10,404 bases of DNA from assembly GCA_022013615.1 (NCBI GenBank), contig JAKLQB010000676.1:1-10404 (forward strand). The letters are read 5' to 3'. The notes below the pieces were generated by a model. That model was given only the letters and a program-made list of their open reading frames with translations, searched no databases and was not told the DNA's origin. The DNA comes from Desulfobacterales bacterium. Its GTDB lineage: Bacteria; Desulfobacterota; DSM-4660; Desulfatiglandales; Desulfatiglandaceae. The position numbers were made by a program, and so were the translations under genes. Below are positions 1-7,347 of the stretch, piece by piece. Positions within the stretch are counted from its first letter, which is position 1, and every line of letters begins with the position of its first letter.

Positions 1-1021
1 AAAAGTAGAGATGTTCCATGCCCGTTTTACTATAGCTGATCGTTTGGAAGTTCAGGGCCGGATATTAAAGGCTTTCGGCAAAGAGGGTGGTTTTGAGCAA
101 AGAAAGGGCCGGCTGGTAATCGCCACCCAGGTAGTTGAACAGTCCCTTGACCTTGATTTTGATGTTATGATTACCGATTTAGCGCCCATTGATTTGATGC
201 TACAACGGGCGGGGCGAATGCACCGCCATATTCGTGACAAAATGGGGAATTTCAAAACAGATGGTGATGATGAACGAGGCGCGGCAACTCTATATATTCA
301 TACGCCTGAATATACCGACAGTCCTCAGACTGACTGGTTTTCAGCCTTTTTTCCAAATGCAAAAAAGGTCTATGAAAATCATGCCAGGCTATGGTTGGGT
401 TTAAAACAGCTAAACCAGCTCCCAAAACCAAAACCTACGTTGCCGGAAAATATTAGAGATTTGATCGAAAACGTGTATGGCAAGGACCCTGAAATTCCTA
501 AAGGGCTTGAAAAATCGGATATAAACGCATACGGTAATCAAAGTAGCCAGCGCACTATAGGTGAATTTAACACGATTGATTATGAAATCGGATACACAAT
601 GGATGGGCAAAACTGGGAAGAAGATTTGAAAATGCCAACCCGATTGGGCGAGGAAACACTTATCCTAACCTTGGCAAAATGGGAAAACGGGGAATTAGTA
701 CCGTTTACTCCCGGAGAAAAACAAAGATGGCAAAAAAACGAAATAAGAGTTCTAAAGAAGAATATAGCTGAAATACCTTTATTTAATGAACAGCAAGCTG
801 CAGTCGATAAGATTAAACAGCGTATGCCGAGTAAGGGCAAATGGATTAACTTGCTTCCAATGGTATGGGATGCTGAAAAAGCATTTTGGGCGGCAGATGT
901 CATTGATGGTAGAGGACAAAACAGCAAAGTTTATTATAGTTCGGAACAAGGCTTGATTTATGGCTATGAGTTCGAGGCTGTAAGAAATGATGATCAATTG
1001 GAAAAGGATGAACTGATATGA
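1..1021 (+). CDS. cas3: Cas3 helicase-nuclease, C-terminal part (5' end outside the window)
   Basis: Cas3 is the ATP-dependent 3'-5' helicase and HD nuclease that Cascade recruits to unwind and degrade target DNA. Only the C-terminal third or so is present. The frame is already open at base 2, so the ATG at base 11 is an internal Met and not a start. Counting from that Met, helicase motif V is at about residues 36-50 (VIATQVVEQSLDLDFD) and motif VI at 65-73 (QRAGRMHRH), as expected for the second RecA-like domain of a Cas3-type SF2 helicase. The rest, ending in a segment rich in aromatic residues (VWDAEKAFWAADVIDGRG), fits the accessory C-terminal domain. The HD domain and Walker motifs would lie upstream and cannot be judged. 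The stop overlaps the casA start (ATGA, bases 1018-1021), which indicates translational coupling. The cut is a window edge, not a gene truncation. Confidence 0.95.
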   Translation, partial: KVEMFHARFTIADRLEVQGRILKAFGKEGGFEQRKGRLVIATQVVEQSLDLDFDVMITDLAPIDLMLQRAGRMHRHIRDKMGNFKTDGDDERGAATLYIHTPEYTDSPQTDWFSAFFPNAKKVYENHARLWLGLKQLNQLPKPKPTLPENIRDLIENVYGKDPEIPKGLEKSDINAYGNQSSQRTIGEFNTIDYEIGYTMDGQNWEEDLKMPTRLGEETLILTLAKWENGELVPFTPGEKQRWQKNEIRVLKKNIAEIPLFNEQQAAVDKIKQRMPSKGKWINLLPMVWDAEKAFWAADVIDGRGQNSKVYYSSEQGLIYGYEFEAVRNDDQLEKDELI

Positions 1022-2610
1022 AACAATTTAACTTGTTGTTCGATCCGTGGATACCTGTAAGAACCCGGCATGGTGAGAACAAGCCGATTAAAGCATATGA
1101 AATTGTACAATCCGATATTGTCGCTATTGATGCGCCAAGGGCCGATTTTAATGCGGCCTTGATGCAGTTTTTAATCGGTCTGTTGCAAACAGTCTTTGCG
1201 CCTGAGAACCCCAGAACATGGCGTAGTTTTTATAAAGAACCGCCTTCCGAGAAAGAGTTAAAAGAAAAATTTGAATCGATTAAAAATGCGTTTTATTTGG
1301 ATGGCGACAGTTATCGGTTTATGCAGGATATATCAATCAAAGAACATGGAAATATAGCTAATATTCTCAAATTAATACCCAGCATTGTTGGTGATAATAC
1401 AATTAAAAAAAATCAAGATTTCTTCCTTAAATCTTCACAATTGTCGAGAATGTCAGTCACAAACCTGATTTTAGGGCTTTATTTGTATCAAAACTATTGC
1501 CTATCTGAAACAGGTGGTAAGGGAGGGCGACATCATGGCAGTTTAAGAGGACGAAATACTGTTACGGCTTTTATTATCAAGGAAGCTGGAAACTTATGGC
1601 AGGATCTGTGGTTAAATATTATTCAAGAAAACAAGTTTAAGGCATTAATCAAGTCAGATTTGACTGATTCAAACTTTGAATGGATGAATGATAGTCCTAA
1701 CGGAAAACAAAAGACAGACAGCGATATGACATTAACAGATATTTATTGGTCGATGCCAAGACGTGCATGGGTCAACTTTTCTGAACTCAAAGAAGGTATT
1801 TGCGATTTAACTTCTCAAAAAACGAAAGTTATCCAAAAAATATATATAAAAGAAAATGGAATTGAATATAAAACAAAATTCACGCAACATCCCCTAATAC
1901 CTTATTTAAAAGATAAAGATGGTTTACATCCATTAAAAATTGGTGCTGAAGGGGTCACTTATGGTGACTGGCTTTCTCTTGTTGGTAGCGATACCGCTTC
2001 TCAAAACTTATTAGAGCATACTGATAGAAGAAATTTAGAAGGAGCTTTTAAGATATTTGTTTGTGGTTATTTGAATCATTCGCAGCAGGCAAAAACATTA
2101 TGTTGGTATCAGACTAAGATGCCTTTATATTTTATGAACTGCGAAGAGCGAGTAAGAAAAACGATCTTATCGGAGATAAATAGATATATTCAAGCCGCTA
2201 ATAAAATTGCCGACAACCGGACAGGTTATTTAGTTTATGCAATTAAAAATGCCTGGTTTGATGAAAGTAAAGACAAAAATAAAGTTCAAAAAAAATCTTT
2301 CAACAATAACAAAGCCGCCGAAATCGCGAAATGTTTCTGGGGCAATACCGAAAGTAGATTTTATGAACAGATGAAAGCGCTTTATGACAATGCCAATCAA
2401 CTTACCGATGAGAAAAGAGCCGAGTTGCAGCAAGACTGGTATGAGCATATCAAGAATGAAGCTAATAAACTGTTTGATCGGTGGGCATTTAGAGCTGGTA
2501 TTCAAACTAACCCAAGACGCATTGCCAAAGCGCATAATCAGTTAACAACAAATCTAAACAGTAAATTACTGAAGCAGGATATATTAGGTTTGCCAAAGGA
2601 GAATACATAA
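1018..2610 (+). CDS. casA: Cascade large subunit Cse1/CasA (Cas8e)
   Basis: This is the large subunit of the type I-E Cascade complex. In the family it recognises the PAM on target DNA, helps start R-loop formation and docks Cas3. The 530-residue product is slightly longer than the roughly 500 of E. coli CasA. The N terminus FNLLFDPWIPVRT (residues 4-16) is the family opening. The aspartate/proline-rich stretch after it (VAIDAPRADFNAALMQFLIGLLQTVF) and YLDGDSYRFMQD are also typical. GGKGGRHHGSLRGRNTVTAF (about 166-185) matches the glycine-rich loop region that contacts the PAM duplex in E. coli; that positional match is my inference. The helical C-terminal part (RAELQQDWYEHIKNEANKLFDRWAFRAG) corresponds to the four-helix bundle. 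The start overlaps the cas3 stop, with AAGGA at 1004-1008 as the ribosome binding site. The gene is very AT-rich in places: 15 of 60 bases are G or C at 1861-1920. Confidence 0.95.
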   Translation: MKQFNLLFDPWIPVRTRHGENKPIKAYEIVQSDIVAIDAPRADFNAALMQFLIGLLQTVFAPENPRTWRSFYKEPPSEKELKEKFESIKNAFYLDGDSYRFMQDISIKEHGNIANILKLIPSIVGDNTIKKNQDFFLKSSQLSRMSVTNLILGLYLYQNYCLSETGGKGGRHHGSLRGRNTVTAFIIKEAGNLWQDLWLNIIQENKFKALIKSDLTDSNFEWMNDSPNGKQKTDSDMTLTDIYWSMPRRAWVNFSELKEGICDLTSQKTKVIQKIYIKENGIEYKTKFTQHPLIPYLKDKDGLHPLKIGAEGVTYGDWLSLVGSDTASQNLLEHTDRRNLEGAFKIFVCGYLNHSQQAKTLCWYQTKMPLYFMNCEERVRKTILSEINRYIQAANKIADNRTGYLVYAIKNAWFDESKDKNKVQKKSFNNNKAAEIAKCFWGNTESRFYEQMKALYDNANQLTDEKRAELQQDWYEHIKNEANKLFDRWAFRAGIQTNPRRIAKAHNQLTTNLNSKLLKQDILGLPKENT

Positions 2611-3176
2611 TGACTGAATTAAAAAAATCTCGACTTTTTGAAGAAGGTCATCCCGCCAGCGATTTTATCTTAGAATGGTGGAAGAGTTTGAAACAAAATA
2701 AAGGTGACAGAGCCGAGTTGCGGCGCTGTAAAAATCTTGAAGAGATTCAAAAGGCTTCGGCCTATCAGCGTTGCTACTGGCAATTAACAAAATATTTTAC
2801 CCCGGAACAACAAGTGTTGTCCAGAGAACAGATGTCCATTATTATCGGTTTGGCATCTCATATTGAGGATAATGAGCCAAAATATATAGATACAGATAGT
2901 AAGAAGGAAAAAGAATACTATTTTGCCTATCAAATGGCCACGCCAAAGGGTAAAGAAAAAGATGCTCCACCTAAACTTAGCGAATTGCGTTTCCGCCGCT
3001 TACTGAAAATCAAAGACCGGGAGAAATTATACCGTTTTCTCATTCAGGTTGTTCGCATGTTGGACAAAAAGGTCAATCTGCTGGATTTGTTAAGTATTGC
3101 CTATTTTTGGGGCGATAAAGCCAAAACGAATCTGGCTTATAAATATTACGAAAAAGCCAATCTGAAAGCTAAATAA
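2610..3176 (+). CDS. casB: Cascade small subunit Cse2/CasB
   Basis: Cse2 is the small helical subunit, present in two copies along the inner face of type I-E Cascade, where it stabilises the crRNA-target hybrid and the displaced strand. The 188-residue product has the signature GDRAELRRC at residues 32-40, followed by YQRCYW. The second conserved block, LSELRFRRLL, is at 123-132, and VNLLDLLSIAYFWGDKAK near the end is also typical. It contains many Lys/Arg residues, in keeping with a nucleic-acid-binding role. The ATG shares its A with the casA stop (1-nt overlap at 2610). AAAGGA at 2595-2600 is the ribosome binding site. The protein looks intact. Confidence 0.94.
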   Translation: MTELKKSRLFEEGHPASDFILEWWKSLKQNKGDRAELRRCKNLEEIQKASAYQRCYWQLTKYFTPEQQVLSREQMSIIIGLASHIEDNEPKYIDTDSKKEKEYYFAYQMATPKGKEKDAPPKLSELRFRRLLKIKDREKLYRFLIQVVRMLDKKVNLLDLLSIAYFWGDKAKTNLAYKYYEKANLKAK

Positions 3177-3187
3177 AGGAGGATACC

Positions 3188-4312
3188 ATGAATGACAATC
3201 GTTTTATTCAATTGCACTTACTTGTTTCTTATCCGCCATCTAACCCGAACCGTGATGAACTTGGTCAACCTAAAACTGCTATAATGGGAGGAACGCAACG
3301 CTCAAGAATTTCATCGCAAAGCCTGAAAAGAGCCTGGCGTACTTCGGAGATATGGAAAACGGAAGGGTTAGGTATTGGCACAAGGACCAGGGAGTTGTTT
3401 TTATCCAAAGAGCATGGCTTGTATAATAAATTGCTGGAAAAGCATGGCGAAGAAGATGCCGAAAAATATGCAAAGGCAATATTAAATGTTTTTGCAGATA
3501 CTGAAAAAGTTAAACAGAAGAAAGAAGCGACAATTGACGAGAAATTTGTTGGTAAAGAAATCGTTACCAAACAGCCGATACATTTCTCTGACAAAGAAGT
3601 AGCAAGAATCAAAGTAATGGTCGATCAACTCGACAAAGAACCAACCGAAGAACAGTTGAAAGATTTGCTTGACGAGAGTCCGGGGGACATAGATCTTGCC
3701 ATGTTTGGCAGAATGATCGCCAAACGTCCTGATGCCAACGTGGAAGCGGCAGTGCAAGTTGCCCATGCCATTTCTATTAACGAAGTTGAAATCGAGGATG
3801 ATTTCTTTACCGCTGTTGATGATTTAAATAAACACGGTTCGGCCCACATGGGCGAACAGGAATTTGTTTCTGCGATTTATTACTTGTACCTTTGCATAGA
3901 TAATAAATTGCTATTAGCAAACCTTAACAATAACAAAAGCGATAACAAAGAACAGGCTATGCAATCGCTTAAAGCTTTAGTGAAAGTAGCAGCCATGGTT
4001 GCGCCAACGGGAAAACAAAATAGTTATGCTAACCGCGCACAGGCCTTTTACATTTTAGCGGAAAAAGGTGACGCACAACCCAGGAATCTGTCTCTGGCAT
4101 TCCTTAAGGCAATGCCTGCCGATGACCCGATGAAAGCAATTGATCAGCTAACGTGTATGAAAAAGAAATTCAATACCGCTTATACTGTTGATAAAAAAGT
4201 AGAGGATAAAACAAAAGTAGCCGTTGATAAAACAAACGAAGAAAAAGAAATGAATCTGTTTAAAAATGGAACATTAGAAGGTATTCTCAATTTTATCGGT
4301 GGCCAGCAATGA
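3188..4312 (+). CDS. casC: Cascade backbone subunit Cas7e/CasC (Cse4)
   Basis: Cas7e forms the six-copy backbone that holds the crRNA in type I-E Cascade. The 374-residue product begins with a RAMP-type first strand (FIQLHLLVSYPPSNPNRDELG) and then the family block GGTQRSRISSQSLKRAWR at about 34-51. DIDLAMFGRMIA (168-179), VAHAISINEVEIEDDFFTAV (191-210), GSAHMGEQEF (217-226) and PTGKQNSYANRA (273-284) are the other conserved Cas7e segments. The ATG is preceded by a strong ribosome binding site, AAAGGAGG at 3176-3183, immediately after the casB stop. This is the best-matched site in the operon and fits the high copy number of the subunit. The stop overlaps casD by four bases (ATGA). A lysine/glutamate-rich, low-complexity stretch near residues 335-355 may be a flexible insertion. 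Confidence 0.95.
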   Translation: MNDNRFIQLHLLVSYPPSNPNRDELGQPKTAIMGGTQRSRISSQSLKRAWRTSEIWKTEGLGIGTRTRELFLSKEHGLYNKLLEKHGEEDAEKYAKAILNVFADTEKVKQKKEATIDEKFVGKEIVTKQPIHFSDKEVARIKVMVDQLDKEPTEEQLKDLLDESPGDIDLAMFGRMIAKRPDANVEAAVQVAHAISINEVEIEDDFFTAVDDLNKHGSAHMGEQEFVSAIYYLYLCIDNKLLLANLNNNKSDNKEQAMQSLKALVKVAAMVAPTGKQNSYANRAQAFYILAEKGDAQPRNLSLAFLKAMPADDPMKAIDQLTCMKKKFNTAYTVDKKVEDKTKVAVDKTNEEKEMNLFKNGTLEGILNFIGGQQ

Positions 4313-5088
4313 AAGATTATCTATTATTCAGACTGCATGGCGCGTTAGCATCCTGGGGTGATATTGCGGTAGGCGATATTCGTCCCAGTTACCGTTATCC
4401 ATCTAAATCGGCGGTTATTGGTTTACTCGCTGCGGCGTTGGGTTTTAAGCGAAACGAAAACGAAAAACAGTCCGAATTGGCCAAACTGCTATTTTCAGTA
4501 AGGATAGATGCGATGGGTGATCCCATTGAGGATTACCATACTGTTCAGGCACCCAGCGAACAAGCGATTAAATATGACAGGGGCAATAAGTGCTGGACGC
4601 GTCTTGATGAAATTGAGGTTATTAAATGGCGTGTTGTTCAATCTCAAAGCAATGCCGAGGCTGGCGCAATCCAATCCAGAAGAACTTATTATTGTGACTC
4701 TGTCTACACGGTTGCGCTATGCGAAAATGAGGATGATAAGGTCAATTGGCAAACTTTTCAGAAACCAAAACTACAAGACATTCGGGATTTAATTAAGTTT
4801 TTGAGAAATCCTGAATTTATTTTGTACTTAGGCAGAAAATCATGCCCGTTGGGGTTGCCATTGGAACCACAGATTGTAACTACAAATAATTGCAAAAACG
4901 CTTTTCGGCAAGCAAAATTTAAATTCGTCGACGATTTGGAATCGATGCTTAAGCAAACAACAACCATTCAATACTACTCCGAAGAAATGCTTAAAAGCAG
5001 TCAAATGAAACTTACGCGGCGAGATCAGCCAGTCAACCGCACAACCTGGCAGTTTACCGAAAGGGATGAATACTATTTCAGCGAATGA
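4309..5088 (+). CDS. casD: Cascade subunit Cas5e/CasD
   Basis: Cas5e caps the 5' handle of the crRNA and joins the Cas7 backbone to Cse1. The 259-residue protein has the Cas5 opening LLFRLHGALASWG (residues 5-17, equivalent to the usual LxGPLQSWG). RPSYRYPSKSAVIGLLAAAL (25-44) follows, a hallmark of the family. DYHTVQ (75-80), RRTYYCDSVYTVAL (124-137) and FILYLGRKSCPLGLPL (170-185) are the other conserved blocks. The C terminus is slightly longer than in E. coli CasD (about 224 residues) but shows no separate domain. Its ATG overlaps the casC stop (4309-4312) and has no strong ribosome binding site, so it is probably translated by coupling to casC. Confidence 0.95.
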   Translation: MKDYLLFRLHGALASWGDIAVGDIRPSYRYPSKSAVIGLLAAALGFKRNENEKQSELAKLLFSVRIDAMGDPIEDYHTVQAPSEQAIKYDRGNKCWTRLDEIEVIKWRVVQSQSNAEAGAIQSRRTYYCDSVYTVALCENEDDKVNWQTFQKPKLQDIRDLIKFLRNPEFILYLGRKSCPLGLPLEPQIVTTNNCKNAFRQAKFKFVDDLESMLKQTTTIQYYSEEMLKSSQMKLTRRDQPVNRTTWQFTERDEYYFSE

Positions 5089-5097
5089 GGAACGGTC

Positions 5098-5772
5098 ATG
5101 TATTTACACAAAATCACTATCGACAGAGAAGCCTTAAGAAGAGACCGAAAAATATATCAAGATGTTTATTTGTTGCATAAAAAAATATGGGAGCTGGTCA
5201 GCCGGAATGAAAACCAGAAAAGGGATTTTTTATATCGGGTTGAATATGATGCTTATCAGAATATCAAACATATTTATTTGCTTGCGCCGAATCAGATTGC
5301 TTCCCACAATAATTTAAAGATTGCGGTTTCACCACGATACCAGCCTCAGATTGAAACAGGTGAATACCTTTATTTTAAGCTTAGAGCAAATCCTATCATC
5401 AAAAGAAAAGAAAACGGGAAAGCTAAGGAGTACAGCCTTGTTATGGATGCCAAGCATCAATTCAAGAAAAATGGGCAAAACTATCAGGAACAGTTTTCTC
5501 TGGACGAGCTGATTCATGATGTTGGTATGAAATGGCTTATCAGGAAAGGTGAACAGCACGGATTTTCTGTGAAACAATTCGAGGTCAAAACCAATAATGA
5601 TTGTGAATATTCTATTAAACTTCCTGGGAAAAAAGTTTTTACACTAAGGACACTGGATTTTGAAGGCAAACTGAAAATTGTTGATGCAGACCGGTTTAAA
5701 AAGTCATTGTTTAATGGTATTGGCTCTGCCAAAGCATTTGGTTGCGGCATGATGATGGTAAAGAGGATCTGA
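5098..5772 (+). CDS. casE: CRISPR pre-crRNA endoribonuclease Cas6e/CasE (Cse3)
   Basis: Cas6e is the metal-independent endoribonuclease that cuts each pre-crRNA repeat at the 3' base of its hairpin and then stays bound to the crRNA as the Cascade head. The 224-residue protein starts with MYLHKITIDREAL, like other Cas6e. DVYLLHKKIWEL at residues 22-33 contains His27 and Tyr24; by alignment with E. coli CasE (His20), His27 is the likely general catalyst. YFKLRANPIIKR (about 92-103) is the conserved central block, and the C terminus carries the glycine-rich loop GIGSAKAFGCG at 207-217. GAGGA at 5087-5091 is the ribosome binding site, 9 nt after the casD stop. This is the last gene of the AT-rich block, and no clear terminator follows it. 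Confidence 0.95.
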   Translation: MYLHKITIDREALRRDRKIYQDVYLLHKKIWELVSRNENQKRDFLYRVEYDAYQNIKHIYLLAPNQIASHNNLKIAVSPRYQPQIETGEYLYFKLRANPIIKRKENGKAKEYSLVMDAKHQFKKNGQNYQEQFSLDELIHDVGMKWLIRKGEQHGFSVKQFEVKTNNDCEYSIKLPGKKVFTLRTLDFEGKLKIVDADRFKKSLFNGIGSAKAFGCGMMMVKRI

Positions 5773-5794
5773 TTATGTAAATGGAGCTTTGACC

Positions 5795-5968
5795 ATGTTC
5801 GATTTTCTACAAAACCTGGATAATGATATCCGTGATGCACTGTTGATCCAGCTTCGCAACCTTTGGACACACACACCTACTGCTATAGAAGGCAATACCC
5901 TGACCCTTGGGGAGACTGCATTTGTCCTTACATCATCTCTCAGTGGGAACCGTCACCGCCCGGAGTGA
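5795..5968 (+). pseudogene. Fic family protein, N-terminal remnant
   Basis: A 57-codon frame begins at the ATG at 5795 and stops at 5966-5968. Residues 21-44 read RNLWTHTPTAIEGNTLTLGE followed by TAFV. This is the strongly conserved N-terminal segment of a large class of Fic (AMP-transferase) proteins, in which AIEGNTLTL is the inhibitory-helix region. The HPFxxGNGR active-site motif and the rest of the Fic fold, normally over 200 further residues, are missing. Family resemblance ends at about residue 45 (base 5929), after which the frame reads TSSLSGNRHRPE and stops. The consensus Ser/Thr four residues before the Glu of the inhibitory motif appears to be Pro here (PTAIE). I infer a deletion remnant without AMPylation activity. 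Confidence 0.72.
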
Positions 5969-6104
5969 ATTGTTACCGGAGGCTGATAAGCTGGATAGGT
6001 TTAAACGGTTCTGCTCTGAATCCTGGGTAGAGTCGATCAAGTTGGTGGATGAAGCCCATAAAAAACAGAAGGAGCGATCCCTAACAGAAAAACAAAGGCG
6101 TTAA
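5907..6104 (+). pseudogene. Unrecognised ORF fragment downstream of the Fic remnant
   Basis: This frame is open from 5904 to the TAA at 6102-6104. Its only upstream initiation codon is a TTG at 5907 with no Shine-Dalgarno sequence. Its first part is out of frame with, and overlaps, the Fic remnant, so that part is probably not translated. The stretch from about base 5948 (TVTARSELLPEADKLDRFKR and onward, ending KKQKERSLTEKQRR) is hydrophilic, charged and looks like real protein sequence, perhaps the C-terminal tail of a lost gene. I cannot assign it to a family. The most economical reading is that a deletion fused the 5' end of a fic gene to the 3' end of another gene, or of the same one, in a different frame. 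Confidence 0.4.
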
Positions 6105-6134
6105 ATAACAAATGACATCAGCCATGCTGCCGCC

Positions 6135-6141
6135 AAGGAGG
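6135..6141 (+). promoter_or_regulatory. Ribosome binding site deciding a TTG start (DUF1016 fragment)
   Basis: AAGGAGG, a perfect Shine-Dalgarno core, lies 5 nt before the TTG at 6147. There is no ATG in that frame between the preceding in-frame stop (6102-6104) and the conserved DUF1016 domain, so this site decides the start. Confidence 0.6.
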
Positions 6142-6146
6142 GTTCA

Positions 6147-6494
6147 TTGAAGGAAGTGACGAATAACAAGGCCATCCAGTGCATATACCAACAGATCCGG
6201 GATGTTCTCATCCGGTCCCGCGCGCGGGCATGGAGAGCCGTCAATACCGAAATGGTAGCTTGTTATTGGGAAATCGGCCGTCTGATTGTAGAGGAGGAAC
6301 AGCGGGGGAAAGTTCGGGCTGAGTATGGAAAACAATTAATAAAAGAATTTTCCAACCGGCTTTCAGATGAATTTGGCAAAGGGTTTCACCCTCGAAACCT
6401 TTGGTTTATGAGAACCTTTTTCTTGGCCTACCCAAAAGTGAACGCACTGCGTTCAGAATTGTCCTTGCTCTATTACCGGGTGCTGTTTACGTGA
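6147..6494 (+). pseudogene. Truncated DUF1016/YhcG-type protein, N-terminal domain only
   Basis: YhcG-like proteins (DUF1016) are about 340-380 residues long, with an N-terminal helical, putatively DNA-binding domain and a C-terminal PD-(D/E)XK nuclease domain. They are frequent in defence islands and beside restriction systems. This frame gives 115 residues and covers only the N-terminal domain. Conserved features are AVNTEMVACYWEIGRLIVEE (about 30-49), RAEYGKQLIKEFSNRLSDEF (57-76), GKGFHPRNLWFMRTFF (77-92) and NALRSELS (98-105). After that, LLYYRVLFT loosely tracks the family's LSWTHYRxLLR segment and then meets a TGA. The nuclease domain does not appear downstream, because the next gene starts 22 nt later. 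It is therefore a degraded gene, although a short DNA-binding peptide could still be made. The start is a TTG with a good ribosome binding site. Confidence 0.8.
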
Positions 6495-6516
6495 AGCATT
6501 TTAAGGAAATATAAAC

Positions 6517-7347
6517 ATGGAAACAAAACTGGTTGTATTCAAGAATAAAGGAATAAGACGGACGTCGCTCGACAACGAATGGTATTTCGCTGTTGTTGAT
6601 GTGGTAGCTGCTTTAACGGACAGCAACAAACCCCGAGATTACTGGTATCGTATGAAAAAGAGAGAGGCGGTATCAAGCGGGTTTGAGTTGTCGACAATTT
6701 GTCGACAACTCAAACTGGAGTCGAGTGATGGCAAAATGTACAAGACGGAAGTTGCCAACACCGAGGGCATTTTTCGCATTATTCAGTCCATACCATCCCC
6801 GAAGGCGGAGCCCTTTAAGCGGTGGCTGGCAAAGGTCGGTTATGAACGCGTGCAGGAGATAGAGGACCCCGAGCTGGCAACCAAAAGAACCCGCGCTCTG
6901 TATAAAGCAAAAGGCTATTCTGACGACTGGATTGAGAAGCGAATGCGCGGCATCGCCATCAGGGAGGAGATTACAGACGAGTGGAAAAATAGGGAGGTAA
7001 GGCGCGAGAAGGAGTATGCGATACTGACCGCCGAGATCGCAAAAGCCGCTTTTGGTGTTACGCCCGGCGAACACAAAAAGCTTAAGGGGCTGATTCGGGA
7101 AAATCTCAGGGACCATATGACGGACCTTGAATTGATTTTTTCTATGCTTGGAGAGGCGTCTACGACTGAGATAACGCGGGCGGATGATGCAAGGGGATTC
7201 CAGGAAAGCAAGAGTGCCACCCACAAGGGAGGAGAGGTTGCCGGGAAGGCGAGAAAAGACCTGGAACGAAAGACCCGCAAGAAGGTCGTCTCCCCCGAGA
7301 ACTATCTGACAACGCCGGAGAAAATAAAAAAAATCGAAAGGAAGTGA
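6517..7347 (+). CDS. BRO-N domain protein with DinD-like C-terminal region
   Basis: The 276-residue protein has an N-terminal BRO-N (phage antirepressor-type) domain at about 1-110. It includes WYFAVVDVVAALTDSNKPRD (22-41), YWYRMKKRE (42-50), LSTICRQLKL (58-67) and IFRIIQSIPSPKAEPFKRWL (85-104). The C-terminal half (EIEDPELATKRTRALYKAKG, then TAEIAKAAFGVTPGEHKKLK) and the tail HKGGEVAGKARKDLERKTRK resemble the C-terminal part of DNA-damage-inducible protein D. BRO-N domains bind DNA, and DinD in E. coli is SOS-induced and affects RecA; no role in CRISPR immunity is established to my knowledge. The ATG at 6517 follows AAGGA at 6503-6507. The stop is only 6 nt before the cas1 start, and the cas1 ribosome binding site lies inside this gene's 3' end, so the two are probably co-transcribed and translationally coupled. 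Nothing suggests truncation. It is not a standard I-E gene. Confidence 0.85.
   Translation: METKLVVFKNKGIRRTSLDNEWYFAVVDVVAALTDSNKPRDYWYRMKKREAVSSGFELSTICRQLKLESSDGKMYKTEVANTEGIFRIIQSIPSPKAEPFKRWLAKVGYERVQEIEDPELATKRTRALYKAKGYSDDWIEKRMRGIAIREEITDEWKNREVRREKEYAILTAEIAKAAFGVTPGEHKKLKGLIRENLRDHMTDLELIFSMLGEASTTEITRADDARGFQESKSATHKGGEVAGKARKDLERKTRKKVVSPENYLTTPEKIKKIERK
6681..6715 (+). repeat. Perfect 16-bp inverted repeat inside the BRO-N gene
   Basis: The left arm GTTTGAGTTGTCGACA (6681-6696) is exactly complementary to the right arm TGTCGACAACTCAAAC (6700-6715), with a 3-nt loop ATT. It contains two SalI-type GTCGAC palindromes. It spans codons 55-67 (F-E-L-S-T-I-C-R-Q-L-K-L). Both strands therefore encode nearly the same peptide, FELST(I/N)CRQLK. 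It has no T-tract, so a terminator role is unlikely. A protein-binding site or an mRNA hairpin are possibilities; its function is unknown. Confidence 0.9.
7338..7344 (+). promoter_or_regulatory. Ribosome binding site for the TTG start of cas1
   Basis: AAGGAAG sits in the last codons of the BRO gene, 9 nt before the TTG at 7354. The nearby ATG at 7347 and GTG at 7344 are in a different frame from Cas1, and no ATG exists in the Cas1 frame before the conserved LPPLKPIPIKDR segment. The site therefore supports TTG as the start. Confidence 0.6.

Noticed and set aside
4508..4792. 94-codon + strand frame within casD
   Set aside because: It is an out-of-frame shadow of the well-supported Cas5e coding sequence.
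6112..6150. 12-codon ATG frame just before the DUF1016 fragment
   Set aside because: It is too short, lacks a ribosome binding site and has no supporting evidence. It only overlaps the TTG start region.
6673..7224. 183-codon minus-strand frame opposite the BRO gene
   Set aside because: It is antisense to a recognisable protein. Its one familiar-looking peptide, FELSTNCRQLK, is simply the palindrome at 6681-6715 read from the other side.
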